A stretch of DNA of 20,038 bases from Paramacrobiotus richtersi (Eukaryota; Tardigrada; Eutardigrada; Parachela; Macrobiotidae): contig JAQGAU010001297.1 in NCBI GenBank assembly GCA_034698045.1, positions 1-20,038 on the forward strand, in the 5' to 3' direction. A program made the position numbers and the translations under genes. Numbering within the stretch: position 1 is the first letter of the stretch; every line of letters starts with the position of its first letter. Shown here in pieces: positions 1 through 9,189 of this stretch. Under the pieces are notes generated by a model that was given only the letters and a program-made list of their open reading frames with translations, ran no database searches and was not told where the DNA came from.

Positions 1-37
1 GACTTGAAGTCCCTAACGGGTTGTCTGCTCTTGTGAA

Positions 38-93
<56 letters not shown>
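1..93 (+). repeat. LINE-like 3' end with hairpin and (TAA)n tail
   Basis: The first bases carry a small hairpin (CCC at 11-13, GGG at 18-20) followed by TTGTCTG (21-27) and then a (TAA)n run from about 38 to 93. The same order of hairpin, TTGTCTG and simple-repeat tail recurs at 3716-3765. It also appears on the opposite strand near 5717-5750 and 15061-15105. A short 3' hairpin followed by a microsatellite tail is typical of non-LTR retrotransposon 3' ends or of SINEs that borrow them. The 5' part lies outside the window. Confidence 0.6.
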
Positions 94-242
94 TGGAGAA
101 TGCTAGAAAACAATCAATACTGTACGCACCTTATCAAATGGCACGAATGATTACCCCGTCGCACACAGCCCCTTATGAAGTAATTTAAAGCAAAAGAAAT
201 TATCGCAGGACAATGCAATGTTCAGCACACCCCACAAGAACA

Positions 243-945
243 AGAAATGCGAAAATGCAGTACCGGTGATGCTGGGACAACGCAAAATGCAACGGCCGGA
301 TGTTGGCTACGAAATACCTTGGTGTTATGGGTGTTGGATAGGAATTTACTCTGGACAGAACAATACTCCTCCGTGATCAGAAAGGTTAATATGTGTATAG
401 CCACGATCAACCGAGCGAACGACGGTCTATGAACTGGTGCCGTAAGTTTCTTTCATGCGTTTGTGGAACCTCATTTGGACTACTGCTCCACGGTCTGGGA
501 AGCGGCGTCCCAAACCTTGAGGGAGATTAAAGCTTTTGCAGCATGGCGCCGTGCCGTACGCGCCATTGCAGATTACATGGGAATGTCGACAGAGGAATAC
601 ATGGAGCAACACCATATTCATTCAACCGAGAAACGATGGAATTTCCAGGAGGCTGTGTGGTTATGGAAGACTCGCAATGCTGCGGTCAGCCATGTCCCAC
701 CCTATCTGAAAGACATCCTTGTTTTCGGCAACCGGAAAGATGTCTACGGAACACCGCAAGTATCGAGGCTTGTTGTTTTTCGAAGAACGGTGATAAACTT
801 TTTAGCCGGCAGCTACGGGTGTTTTTTATGCGTAGGTTTGGGATAGTCAGAGAATCTCACAGTTTTGATCTGTTGTGTTGCAGTATTTGCGAAATGCGCA
901 GTGAGTCAATCAGACTTCATTAATCCTCGCGTGAGGTTTGTCTGT
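243..945 (+). pseudogene. LINE (non-LTR retrotransposon) ORF2 3' fragment, decayed
   Basis: This is the C-terminal part of a LINE reverse-transcriptase ORF. One frame reads LDRNLLWTEQYSSVIRKV (about 330-385), hits a TGA at 430-432, and continues in the same frame as FHAFVEPHLDYCSTVW (to about 500), the usual post-RT landmark with an LDYCS core. The frame then runs through PPYLKDI (about 697-717) and shifts near 770-800 into the frame ending SRQLRVF and SESIRLH, with a TAA at about 921. A hairpin (CCTC-GCGT-GAGG, 925-936) followed by TTTGTCTG (937-944) matches the 3' ends of the other elements here, so this is probably the true 3' end. At least one stop and one frameshift make it non-functional. 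The LINE clade was not determined. Confidence 0.75.
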
Positions 946-1320
946 TTGAAAACGGAGTAAACAATAAACGTCAAGAGGTCACGTATGAAAGGAGCGAGTC
1001 GGCGAAAGCGGAAGCGGAAGCCGGAAGATCATTGTGAGCCGATTGCAATAAACTGACGCCAAGTGAAGGTTCTACTGCTGCAGGCACATTTTGCGCCGCT
1101 GACCACCTATGCAGTGTTGAGGTACTTTTGTTGCGCCGCTCAGTAATATTTCAATATACCAAAACTGTCGACAATCGTTCTACATAAAGTTACGATGCCG
1201 ACGTTGTGAAACGTGGTCTGATCGCAATATCTGAAAAGTGAACGTGATAATATTGTCTGCGGTTTACTAGAGCGGCCTGAATACAGTAGCAGAAAACGTT
1301 CAGTTCACTCCATTTAGAAA
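946..1320. other. intergenic, presumed upstream region of the EB/Thr-rich gene
   Basis: No coding signal is visible. The stretch separates the LINE remnant from the start codon at 1321. AT-rich sequence near 1146-1162 could hold core promoter elements, but nothing matches a strong TATA consensus, and the transcription start cannot be placed. Confidence 0.3.
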
Positions 1321-4300
1321 ATGGCAGCGACAGGTTTTGCCGCGGTTTTAATCTATTGCCGTCTGACTTCATGGATCGTTTGCCAAAATGACCAACTTCT
1401 ACCAATGTTGTTATTCCACTGGATGACGCCAGTAATGACCAGCCAGCAGGACATTGTCTCCACGCTTTCCCCATCCCAGTCACTGTCCCAGTCGGTCGGC
1501 CGTCCTCCCATGGACACCGCGCTCCCTGCTGGTATCGACCGTGCCGTCGTGGCAGCCAATGGCACCCGAATCATTTCCTTTATCACATCATGGCCCAGAC
1601 AAACTAAGCTGGCCGGTCTTCGATGTCCATGTTACCCAGCCGGCGCACGGTGCGCGGATCCATTGTCCACCTGTAATTTGGAAAACAAGTGCGTCTGCGA
1701 TGGCCGATTCGGTTACACGGATCGGACGGGAACAAAATGCGTCGCATATACTACTACTACGACAACGAGGTACATGATTTTCATTCCATTATTCGGATTT
1801 CAGTATGCTGAATTCCTTATAATATTTAGCTGGGAAACAACCACACGACGTACTACTGTACCTACTACCTACTAGTACTGATCGACGATTGTATTACGAT
1901 ACATTACGTTTGCTTCACTTTAAAAAGAATTTCTGACAAGAATTTATATTGTTTTGTCTGCTATCCACCATCGAAGGCTCGTTCAGCAGGATTACACAGA
2001 CGTTCAGGAATTAATAATTCTGAGCAAAATTTAATGGCATAGAAAGCGATTTAACACATGCAATCTTTTCATATCCACACTTTAATTGCGACAACGGCAC
2101 AAGCTGACCCCGGGGCCACTCTTGAGCAGCATAGTGATTACTCGAGTCGAAGCCGCTTGTTACATCGTTACAGTTGCATTGCTTACTCTATACACATGTA
2201 GAAATGTATGTTTGTTTATGTGTTTGTACACGCATAACAGTATGGTACAGCAATAAACACTGTATGTCTCTATTGCGTGTATGGAATGTACAGTATGTAG
2301 GAAATGTATAAACGAATGAACTGTATGAAATCTACGTATAGAAATGTACATATTATAGAAATGTACATATTATAGAAATGTTAATAGAAACAGTGCAACT
2401 GCTCTCTTAATCACTATCGAGTATCTCTTTTTATTGCTCCAGTAGAATGCGTGCGCAGACATTTCGCTTTTCATGAGTGCTTCCGTGTGTTCCGTATGAC
2501 TACGCCTGCCATATTAACATGGCTATTCAATTAAAATGCAGAATTAATTAAACGTTCCCAGTTGGCAAATACAAGGGCAAATGCGGGTTTCTCTAAATTT
2601 ATACATCGTCTCAAATTTTTGGGCTTTGACTACATTTTCCTGTAACACCAGTCGAACAGCCTTTTCATCCACAAGAATTTAAGTATGGAGCAGAGGTTCA
2701 CCTGGGTACCAGTTTGTGAAATAATCTCTTTCAGATTCCTGAATGGAGTCGAAAGTTTTTGAAAAGGCTGATAGAAGATGGTTAAGTTTTTATATTCATC
2801 CTCTTGTAAACCTTGACAATCTATTTCCCCGTTTTCCTATTTCCAATAGTACCACAATAAAAAAATTATTCTAGCAATAAACAGTTTTCTTCCAGCAAGA
2901 CTGTTTTTTAAGCGAGTGTACAAATTTACAATGAGACATTTTTAATGGGCTATTTCTTGTATCTACTACGCTTTTTCTAGTACTGCTGGTTACTTATGTG
3001 TTTATCTCAAAACGGACTTTACGCAAGGAACCCGCGTATCCTTATATTCGTACATTTCTTCGTGCAACATTATTCTGATTTCTACGAAGTTTTTTTAGGG
3101 AGCGATCTTGTCGAACAAGTTTCTGTTTCGAAACAATGTTAATAATTAAAACGTTCAAGACTGGAAGTTCAAGCATTATTCCATGATCATTGTGACAACT
3201 GCTGCATACCTGGTTTATGTGCAGCGTAAACATGATGCTGCAACATAAACAGTCGGTTAGCAATCATGAGTTTTGATTGTCAAATGCACGAAAGAAAGGA
3301 AATTAACAGAAGCTTGCAGTTTCCCTAAAAGTTACTGCGAATCTGTAAGCTGAAATGGAAACACTTAATCAACTCAAAAATCTCAAAATTCTAAAAGGTC
3401 ACAAATTCTAAACACAATCAGGCTGCTCGGTAGCGTAGCAATTCGCTTGTAAAAATATAACGAAGTCTAAGTTACGGACAACACGACCCATTACAATTTG
3501 CGACAACCAGCAAAAATCAACGCGAAGGCGAGGAAGAAAATTGGCGAATCCACAATGGAGATGCGCCTGAAAGATCTGCTAGAAAAAATTCTGAAGTTCA
3601 ACAAAAAGATCTTGTCGGCTGGATCTCTGAAGGTTTTCAAGCTTATGCTTAGAGCTGTGGATCTGTCGTAGTGGTATTTTTGTATGTCAGGATTAGTTTC
3701 GACCAGACTTGTAGTCCCTGATGGGTTGTCTGCTCTTGTGTTGTAATAATAATAATAATAACAATAGGTGTATACAATAAAAAAGCCGCATCTCATTCTG
3801 TAATTTCTGTTTGTTTGATAGGTTACCGAAAATTTAATTGTGAAATTTCTGTAGGATATTTGAAAGCTGTACTATATTTGCTACATCTTGTTTTGTCTTT
3901 TGAATATTACTCAGATATGTTAGGTCGGGCCGTTTCATGTACTGAAGTTGGTCCCGTCGGTCATTCCCGACAGTGAGGCAGGCTGGTGTCACCGTTAATT
4001 TTGCAACACTGGTACATGCAGAAGACGACTAAATCTACACCGCACAAGTAGTTATTCGTTATAATGTCTGATTTATTTCAGAACAACCAGCCGTGCGCCC
4101 ACAACCACGAACACCACCACCACAACAACGCCAACGTCAACGACACCAACAACGTCAACGACATCCACGACCCCAACCACGACTAGAGGCCCAACACGGA
4201 CATTGACTGGTAAGATCGCTTTTATGGCATGTGTTATTCCCTCCTAGTTTTAACTACGGAATGTCCTGCAGCTTGCAGCAACGTTGTCGAAGGTCTCTAT

Positions 4301-4402
4301 ACGCTGCCTAATGAAGGCGTCATACAGTTGGTTGGCACTGATCGTATTGATGATATTCAGTCTGAAATGTATCCCAGTGGCTTGACGAAACTTCAATTGT
4401 GA
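1321..4402 (+). CDS. secreted EB-module / Thr-rich / CBM14-like protein (3 exons)
   Basis: Proposed exons are 1321-1769, 4082-4209 and 4272-4402, giving 235 residues. Residues 1-21 form a plausible signal peptide (hydrophobic FAAVLIY, then WIVC). Residues 102-140 have seven Cys (102, 104, 111, 118, 124, 126, 140) in a C-x6-C-x6-C-x5-C-x-C spacing with GY before the last Cys, as in EB/EGF-like modules. Residues 144-192 are a Thr/Pro/Ser mucin-like stalk shared between exons 1 and 2. Residues 193-235 (start ACSNVVEGLYTLP, later YPSGL) resemble peritrophin-A/CBM14 chitin binders with three Cys replaced. The junctions AACGAG|gtacat, tttcag|A, GACTG|gtaag and ctgcag|C keep one open frame: the split codon AG+A gives Arg and G+CT gives Ala. 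The stop at 4400-4402 is followed by AATAAA at 4433. Inferred role: extracellular, perhaps matrix or cuticle. Exon 1 is well supported; the 2.3-kb intron is less certain. Confidence 0.65.
1830..1875 (+). other. candidate alternative terminal exon of the EB/Thr-rich gene
   Basis: The sequence atatttag precedes 1830. Joining 1769 to 1830 removes exactly 60 nt, close to the 62- and 67-nt introns seen elsewhere in the window. It keeps the frame (AG+C = Ser) and adds 14 more residues that are again Thr-rich (WETTTRRTTVPTTY) before TAG at 1873-1875. This would give a 164-residue isoform without the C-terminal module. The only donor near the stop, CTA|GTACTG, would create a TAA if joined to 4082. 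So the segment is either a terminal exon or a disabled former exon. Confidence 0.35.
1876..3469. other. long intron interior, AT-rich, no gene seen
   Basis: This is the bulk of the proposed first intron of the EB/Thr-rich gene. Open frames are short and without family resemblance. The only structure noticed is TG/TA-rich sequence around 2190-2330 and the short tandem repeat at 2337-2381. Confidence 0.4.
2337..2381. repeat. 17-bp tandem repeat, about 2.6 copies
   Basis: The unit tatagaaatgtacatat is repeated twice perfectly and then in part (tatagaaatg). It lies in the AT-rich intron and looks like ordinary minisatellite slippage. Confidence 0.7.
3470..3768 (+). repeat. LINE-like 3' end with hairpin and (TAA)n tail, second copy
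   Basis: Positions 3705-3740 (GACTTGTAGTCCCTGATGGG, then TTGTCTGCTCTTGTG) match positions 1-35 almost base for base. A short (TAA)n run follows from 3744. Upstream on the same strand an open frame runs from about 3470 to a TAG at 3667-3669, with ESTMEMRLKDLLEKILKFN in its middle. It could be the C-terminus of the element's ORF, but I do not recognise it. The copy sits inside the first intron of the EB/Thr-rich gene. Confidence 0.55.
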
Positions 4403-4432
4403 CGTCAGTTTTACTCCTCCCGCGGGCGAAAG

Positions 4433-4438
4433 AATAAA
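4433..4438 (+). terminator. poly(A) signal AATAAA
   Basis: A canonical hexamer lies 31 bases after the proposed stop codon at 4400-4402. That is an unremarkable distance for an animal 3' UTR, and it supports the placement of the terminal exon. Confidence 0.55.
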
Positions 4439-4439
4439 A

Positions 4440-5235
4440 GTAAGTGAAATTCGTTACTTTTCGGCAGTGCCCCGTGGCCCCCGTCCTTTACCGAAAAGTT
4501 TATTCTATTGTAGATAGATTTCCTGGGTTTCAACCTCGATCCGGTTAGTACGATTTCACGATGCGATCGCATTACTTGAGCTAGCTACAACGGTTTATGT
4601 TCGTTCAAGGTACCGGTTGGTCAACTGCAATAATGGAGAAGTTAGACTAGTTAACGCAATGGCCGCATCAGACGTTACAGGCGTATACTGCTCGACTTTT
4701 AGTCCTCCACCTCCGACGGTGCTGTTAGCAAAGGACCGACAGATTGTAAGTGCCTTCTGCTAAGAGCGGTTGCCATGAGCGTTGGGCAACCTCTGGTGCA
4801 GTATAAACGGTGATCTGGTATAAGGCTGCCAGGCAGGCTATTTATTTAGCCAAAAGTCTTTAAATCTATATGAGCACAGTTGAGAATTTCTAAGAGAACA
4901 GTAAGAAATATTCCGAATTGTACACGTTCACGCGAGCGACAATATAAGAGGCTATTTATTTCGTTGTGTACGTGAAACCCACACTCGCCATTTCGTCGCG
5001 GTACCTTTCGTTCTGAGGCAACTGACTGCACTTTTAAACTGTGCGTGTCAGCTTGCCGATTGTGAAGTTATGAGTTAGAGCTCGTGCGGAGTTGAGATTA
5101 GAAAGATTGTAGGAAGCAGAACAGTACGGAAAGACCATCCGATGCTTTCGTGAAGACACGCATAAGACGGCTTCCGATGACCTTCTGTTCCATCCACCTT
5201 CCCCTTTCCCCTCCCCCGGACGACCCAAGTCTTTT
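4440..5235. other. intergenic, no gene seen
   Basis: The short - strand frames here show no family features. Part of this stretch (from about 5035) may be the 3' non-coding end of the tyrosine-recombinase retrotransposon to its right. I could not identify its terminal or internal repeats. Confidence 0.3.
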
Positions 5236-5262
5236 ACCTTCCGAAGTTGATAGTGGCTGTTT

Positions 5263-6170
5263 TCAATCGACCGCTATGTGGATAAGGTGACCGGGTGCTT
5301 TGTTTGCAGCTGCCAAGGTGGCCGCGCCTATCCGGAAGCTTCGTGTGTTGATCAGGTGACGGTACGGATTGTCCGACAGCAGGCGATTTAGTGCCTTTTC
5401 CACATCACCTGGGGGTGAGCAGGCGACCGCTTAGAAACAAAATAGGGAGTTTTTCCCTAGTCACGGGTGGGTTACGGAGGTTGGGTGCACAGCCGGCATG
5501 CGTCTACGGGACAGACTGACAGACACCGTTTTTTTGTCGCCGTCAGAGTGACCGTGCTGCGCATGTCCTTCTGATCGGTCTTGGTGCGCTGCAGGTGGAG
5601 CGTAATGGACTCTCCATGCTGCTTCACGTCCAGGGCGAGGAGTGTCCGTTGGGGATCGTGAGTGCTGCTGGTGCTGTACACCAGCTCGCCAAATCGCAGG
5701 AAACCGTAGAAAGCCATTGTATTTATTTCGTAACCAGACAAACCCCTTGTTAGGATTAATCCCGATTGCATACTACAAAATCACAAGAAACTCAACACTG
5801 ACGATCTAAAAATAATGGTAAATGTTCGCCACATCATGGTTTATTTGTCTTCGTCGTCGAGTTGTCGGGGATTTCGGCATTCTCAGCATGTCGAGTGTGA
5901 TGGGCATTCGTCGATCCGCCTCGGGAGCTCCGAAGCTCTCATATCCTCACCGCACGCGTTTCACCATGTCGGTGTCGGCAAGGTTCGGTTGTCGGTGCTC
6001 GCGGTGATCGTTCCGGATTTCGGCAATGTGGACTTCGGCTGCCTGGAGCGCAGTGTTTTTATCGGACAGTTGTGCCAAGTACGCTGTAACGGTATCCAGT
6101 TCCTGGTACTACAATGCTGACGGACGATTGGTAGGTGGCGCGTGTGCTAGTCGCGATGCGGGCTTGCAGA
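5263..6170 (-). pseudogene. tyrosine recombinase of the DIRS/Ngaro element, broken
   Basis: The N-terminal SAM-like part is on the - strand at about 6170-5820 (STRATYQSSV, then YLAQLSDKN, then RRMPITLDMLRM). The catalytic part resumes at 5716 with FYGFLRFGELV, the box I containing the first catalytic Arg, and continues through RTKTDQK (about 5590) to a stop at 5472. The box II region lies further down in another frame as NTRSFRIGAATLAAANKAPG (5352-5290). The expected HxxR reads RxxR there, a TGA follows at 5263-5265 and no convincing nucleophilic Tyr is seen. A 97-bp insertion sits between the two halves. The enzyme would normally recombine circular cDNA into the genome without an integrase. 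This copy cannot be active. Confidence 0.75.
5717..5815 (-). repeat. 97-bp retroelement 3' tail inserted in the recombinase
   Basis: On the - strand the segment contains GTATGCAATCGG (about 5773-5762), a degenerate hairpin, GGGGTTTGTCTG (5746-5735) and the tail TTACGAAATAAATACA. The same modules flank the foldback element at 15061-15105 and 16254-16340. Recombinase coding resumes exactly at 5716 (ATGGCTTTC). The empty site would read ACCATGG, so the target duplication is 2 bp at most. Confidence 0.65.
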
Positions 6171-6303
6171 AGAGTGTTTATTGTTATGGCATCTCGGGAG
6201 TCATGCGGAGGCCCAGGATCGCAAAAGTCATGCGGGGGTCCGGGAAGATGTCCTGGCAGTGTGTAAGACTTTCAGAAACCGTCCGCGCTAGTCTCCGAGA
6301 GCG

Positions 6304-6628
6304 TTTTGACGGCGAGTGGTTCGAGATCCGGTGGCCGCAATGGATACTCGACAGTAAACCATCCGTCGCTATTTCGAGATGGTTCCGATCCTGCTCGCAA
6401 TGATTGTTTGGGGAAAAGCCGTGGCGGAAGAAGATTGTCTACCACATAGACAACGAAAGCCTCAAAGGGGCAACAAAATCTTGGACCAAGCTACGGTCTC
6501 CCAGCCCAGCGGCCCTCGACTTAATGTGCCGCATGACCTCCGCAGCCGTTGACCATAACATGTCGCTCACGCAGAAGTGTATCCGTGGAGTCGACAACAG
6601 TGTAGCTGACGCTCTGTCACATTTTCAG
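6304..6628 (+). pseudogene. RNase H C-terminal half, inverted within the DIRS/Ngaro element
   Basis: The + strand reads FDGEWFEIRWPQWILDS, then (next frame) MVPILLAMIVWGK near 6378-6416, then (next frame) KKIVYHIDNESLKG, and finally CIRGVDNSVADALSHFQ ending at about 6628. The YHIDN core and the closing VADALSHFQ are the typical end of DIRS-type RNase H. All other coding parts of the element are on the - strand, and this piece lies exactly where the RNase H C-terminus belongs between RT and recombinase. It is therefore a local inversion of about 325 bp and not a separate element. Two frameshifts lie near 6370 and 6416. Confidence 0.75.
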
Positions 6629-6631
6629 GTG

Positions 6632-7420
6632 AAGTAAGCTCCCGGTCCTAGGATTCCGGACGTGTCTTTGGAGGCGTCCGAGGTAGCCCAGGTCATTGCA
6701 AGGAAAGATGCGGTGCCGTTACAGCGTGGCATGCACCCGATCCACCACCCGATATCATTTCCGAACTTCTCGTTCAACGCAATTTCACCTGCAGGGTGCG
6801 TGACAGGCTGGTTCGCTGACAGAAGCTGGATTAGCCGGTTGGTGTAGAGTTTGCTGAGCGGAACGCACTTCGATGTGAATTGTAGACTGCCAATGAGACC
6901 CTGGAGTTTCGTTCTCGTGCAGGACTGACGGGGGCGCCGCATAAGGAGCTTGTGAAGGATCTGGTGGTGCCTCCCTGAGGGAAGACTGAGGGTTTGCGCC
7001 ACGGAATCAAGCAGTATGCCGAGAAATGCTAGCAGAGTTGCAGGTTCTTCGGATGTGTCTTCAGCCAAAGCGACACCCAGCGTTGATATACTTCTGTGAC
7101 AGTGTTGTCGTCAGGTTGCTGCATGCGTTGTACCTGGTGACCCGACGAAGGAAAAATCGTCCACTTTCTGTAGGAAGCTATCGATGCCGGTGTGTTTTGA
7201 TACGATTCAGTAGATGGCTGAGGTGAACTAAGTAGTATTTGCCTTGAAAGCGGTGTGAGCACCGTCCGCAAACTCCGTGTGCGTGGCGTTTTAGATGCAG
7301 TTGGCGTAGGTGTCCCGATGTCCATGGGTCCCGAGGTCGAGTCGTATGGATGGTTCTGCATTTATGTGCGGAATTACTGACCGTAGTCGAGCCCACTTGG
7401 CGTAGTGATCCCGTTATCAA
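6632..7420 (-). pseudogene. reverse transcriptase and N-terminal RNase H of the DIRS/Ngaro element
   Basis: The catalytic box reads QKVDDFSFVG on the - strand, with VDD at 7164-7156, as in (Y)xDD of DIRS-type RTs. It is followed, after a frame change, by ALAEDTSEEPATLLAFLGIL, then SLPSGR, KLQGLIGSLQFTSKCVP (thumb and connection region) and SDASKDTSGILGPGAYF (RNase H start) ending near 6632. Upstream, GKYYLVHLSHLL (about 7235) is a weak match to the palm. The RT core is split by a stop shortly after the VDD box (TGA near 7110) and by frame changes, so it is a pseudogene. Confidence 0.75.
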
Positions 7421-7559
7421 CGCATGCTGCCATGAGATCCTGGTAGTTCACGAGCATACCGGCGAGCTCTGGGAGGACATAGACTCGGCAGACCAGAAAT
7501 ACCGAGAATGCGGGGATCCAGGCTAGGGAGGTGTAGATGATTATGCGAGCATCGTTGGG

Positions 7560-8400
7560 TTTCAGAAAGACAACCGTTCATTGGAAAACGAGTTTTGGGG
7601 TGCCGTACTTGGGTTTCTCGACGCGGTTTTTTGGCACCAGACAGTTGAAGTCCAAGTGACTACAATTAGTGAGATCCAGCGGACATTTCTCGGGCTTTCT
7701 GGGTCCGACCGGCATGCAGACGCCGGATGTCCTGGTTCCAGCGGAGGGTCGCTAGGATTTCCTAGTCTACTGAAGACGTTACGTCCAGGGCAGAGATGTT
7801 CATGAACTGGCTGCCGATCGTTGGAGGAGTCCGAACTGAAGCATGAGGATGAGCGAATGTACCTCGTTAAAGCTGTAATGCAGCTCAGTGGAAGGGTGTC
7901 TCTTTTTCTCGCGAACGCTGTGATATGTTGTCGGAATCCAGTGCTCAAGACGGCCCGGGATGGCTCCCGCCTACGGCGGTTGTTGTCTCCCGATCGCTGC
8001 GTGACCAGGTCTGTCGGCATCTCGATCTGACGCTGTTGATGTTCTACCAGGGGTCAGAGCGACGGTGCAGGTTGCTGTGCAATCTGGATTTCTATGTCGC
8101 TGGAGTGATGTTCGGGGAGCGGGGCGGGGTCTCGGTTATCTCCGTAAGATCGGAATGGGTCTTTAGGTTTCCGACCTCTTCTTTAGACGGTGCAGCTGAC
8201 GGCGCAGCAGGTTCGACGGTTTTATGAGCCTGGGTATTTGGCTTTCTGGTGTTTCTGTTCCATTGATACTGTAGCATCTCGATGCCAAGTAGCGACTTTT
8301 CCACCCAGTCAGCCGACTCGATCCAGTAGGGCCCGCCGATGTTCGATGCACTGTCGGCACGGGCTTTGCTGGTTTTTTTACCGTGGGTTTTGACATGTGC
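7560..8400 (-). pseudogene. 5' part of the DIRS/Ngaro element (gag-like or RT fingers), unresolved
   Basis: Broken - strand frames precede the RT. One, about 8304-8092, is rich in Pro, Thr and Glu (KTVEPAAPSAAPSKEEVG). Another, 8020-7562, is Arg/Ser-rich. Position and orientation fit the gag-like ORF and the N-terminal RT of a DIRS/Ngaro element, but no motif confirms it. Confidence 0.3.
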
Positions 8401-8476
8401 CGTTGAGTGTGAACGAATAGTATCTGACCGTTGCTGGATCGGGACGGCTGACTTTAGTTGGAAAAGTCGTTGCTTG
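8286..8476. repeat. imperfect inverted repeat, about 30-bp arms
   Basis: The arm at 8286-8314 (core GCGACTTTTCCA and AGTCAGCC) is the reverse complement of the arm at 8446-8476 with a few mismatches and a small gap. About 130 bp lie between them. A third partial copy (GCGACTTTTCAACC) lies in direct orientation at 8487-8500. The site is at the presumed 5' end of the tyrosine-recombinase element and may be its terminal repeat. Confidence 0.5.
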
Positions 8477-8504
8477 ACGTCGAGGCGCGACTTTTCAACC
8501 GGTT

Positions 8505-9189
8505 ATTATTCCGTATCGGTTCGGTTTTCATGGGTTAATGACTTTTTACTGAAGTAAGCTTTGTTTTCTAGAAACGTGCAACATGCGATAAAACAGAATA
8601 CCTGTCCAAAATGGTGACAAGTGACAACCGACGTAAGCTAACAATAAATGAATATTTCGACCAATGATGTTGACGCCGTGTACACCTCGCTGAACGAGGT
8701 TTTATGATCGAGTGTTCTGTTATTTTGTTCCTTTTGTTCAAGTAAAAAATTTCATTGACAAAACAAGATCACTGCTCGTCATTAAAGGTACCGCGCCCAC
8801 AAAGAGCATTTCCTTTCTGTAACAAAATGCTGATATTCTGAAGAAGAAAACCAACAAGCTCTTTGGTTCTCCAAAACCTCTGTTATTGGTTCACTTGTGC
8901 CACAGTGAGCATGTGAACTGTGCTTGCACCTAACCAGCATACTGCGGCGGTAATCCGATCTCGAAACCACTTAATGAGTCCAGATAGCATCCGATGTAGT
9001 CATGTAGAACGAGCCCGATGGCATTATCAAAGCCGGATGTTGCCCGTGCGCGTCTCGCGGACATTCCCATGTTGCCCGCCACCTGACCAATGCCGTCATC
9101 CAAATCCCCGCCCGGCTGTCACCACCTCTGAGCCGAGACGGCAAGATGGGAGAAGTTGGAGAGGAACGACCGTATCCACCGGCACTGTG
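8505..9189. other. no gene recognised
   Basis: Short frames on both strands lack family features. The GC-rich part from about 8970 to 9190 resembles decayed coding or transposon sequence, but nothing identifiable was found. Confidence 0.3.

Larger units (their letters stand above)
5240..8400 (-). mobile_element. degenerate DIRS/Ngaro-type tyrosine-recombinase retrotransposon
   Basis: Reading the - strand from right to left gives an unresolved 5' region (8400-7560), a reverse transcriptase (about 7420-6640) and the start of an RNase H (DAS...GAYF, ending near 6632). The RNase H remainder follows but lies on the + strand (6304-6628). A tyrosine recombinase comes last (about 6170-5263). RT-RH followed by a tyrosine recombinase in place of an integrase is the hallmark of DIRS-order elements. 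Every domain carries stops or frameshifts, an internal segment is inverted and a foreign 97-bp repeat interrupts the recombinase, so the copy is dead. Element ends are uncertain. Assignment to the Ngaro, DIRS or PAT branch would need a tree. Confidence 0.8.

Noticed and set aside
1190-1586. - strand ORFs of 97 and 77 codons
   Set aside because: They are antisense to exon 1 of the EB/Thr-rich gene and lack motifs.
3491-3796. - strand ORF of 101 codons ending in a Tyr run
   Set aside because: The Tyr run is the (TAA)n tail read backwards, and the sequence is a retroelement 3' end on the + strand.
5815-6120. + strand ORFs of 101 and 61 codons
   Set aside because: They overlap the recombinase N-terminal region on the - strand, which has family resemblance; the + frames do not.
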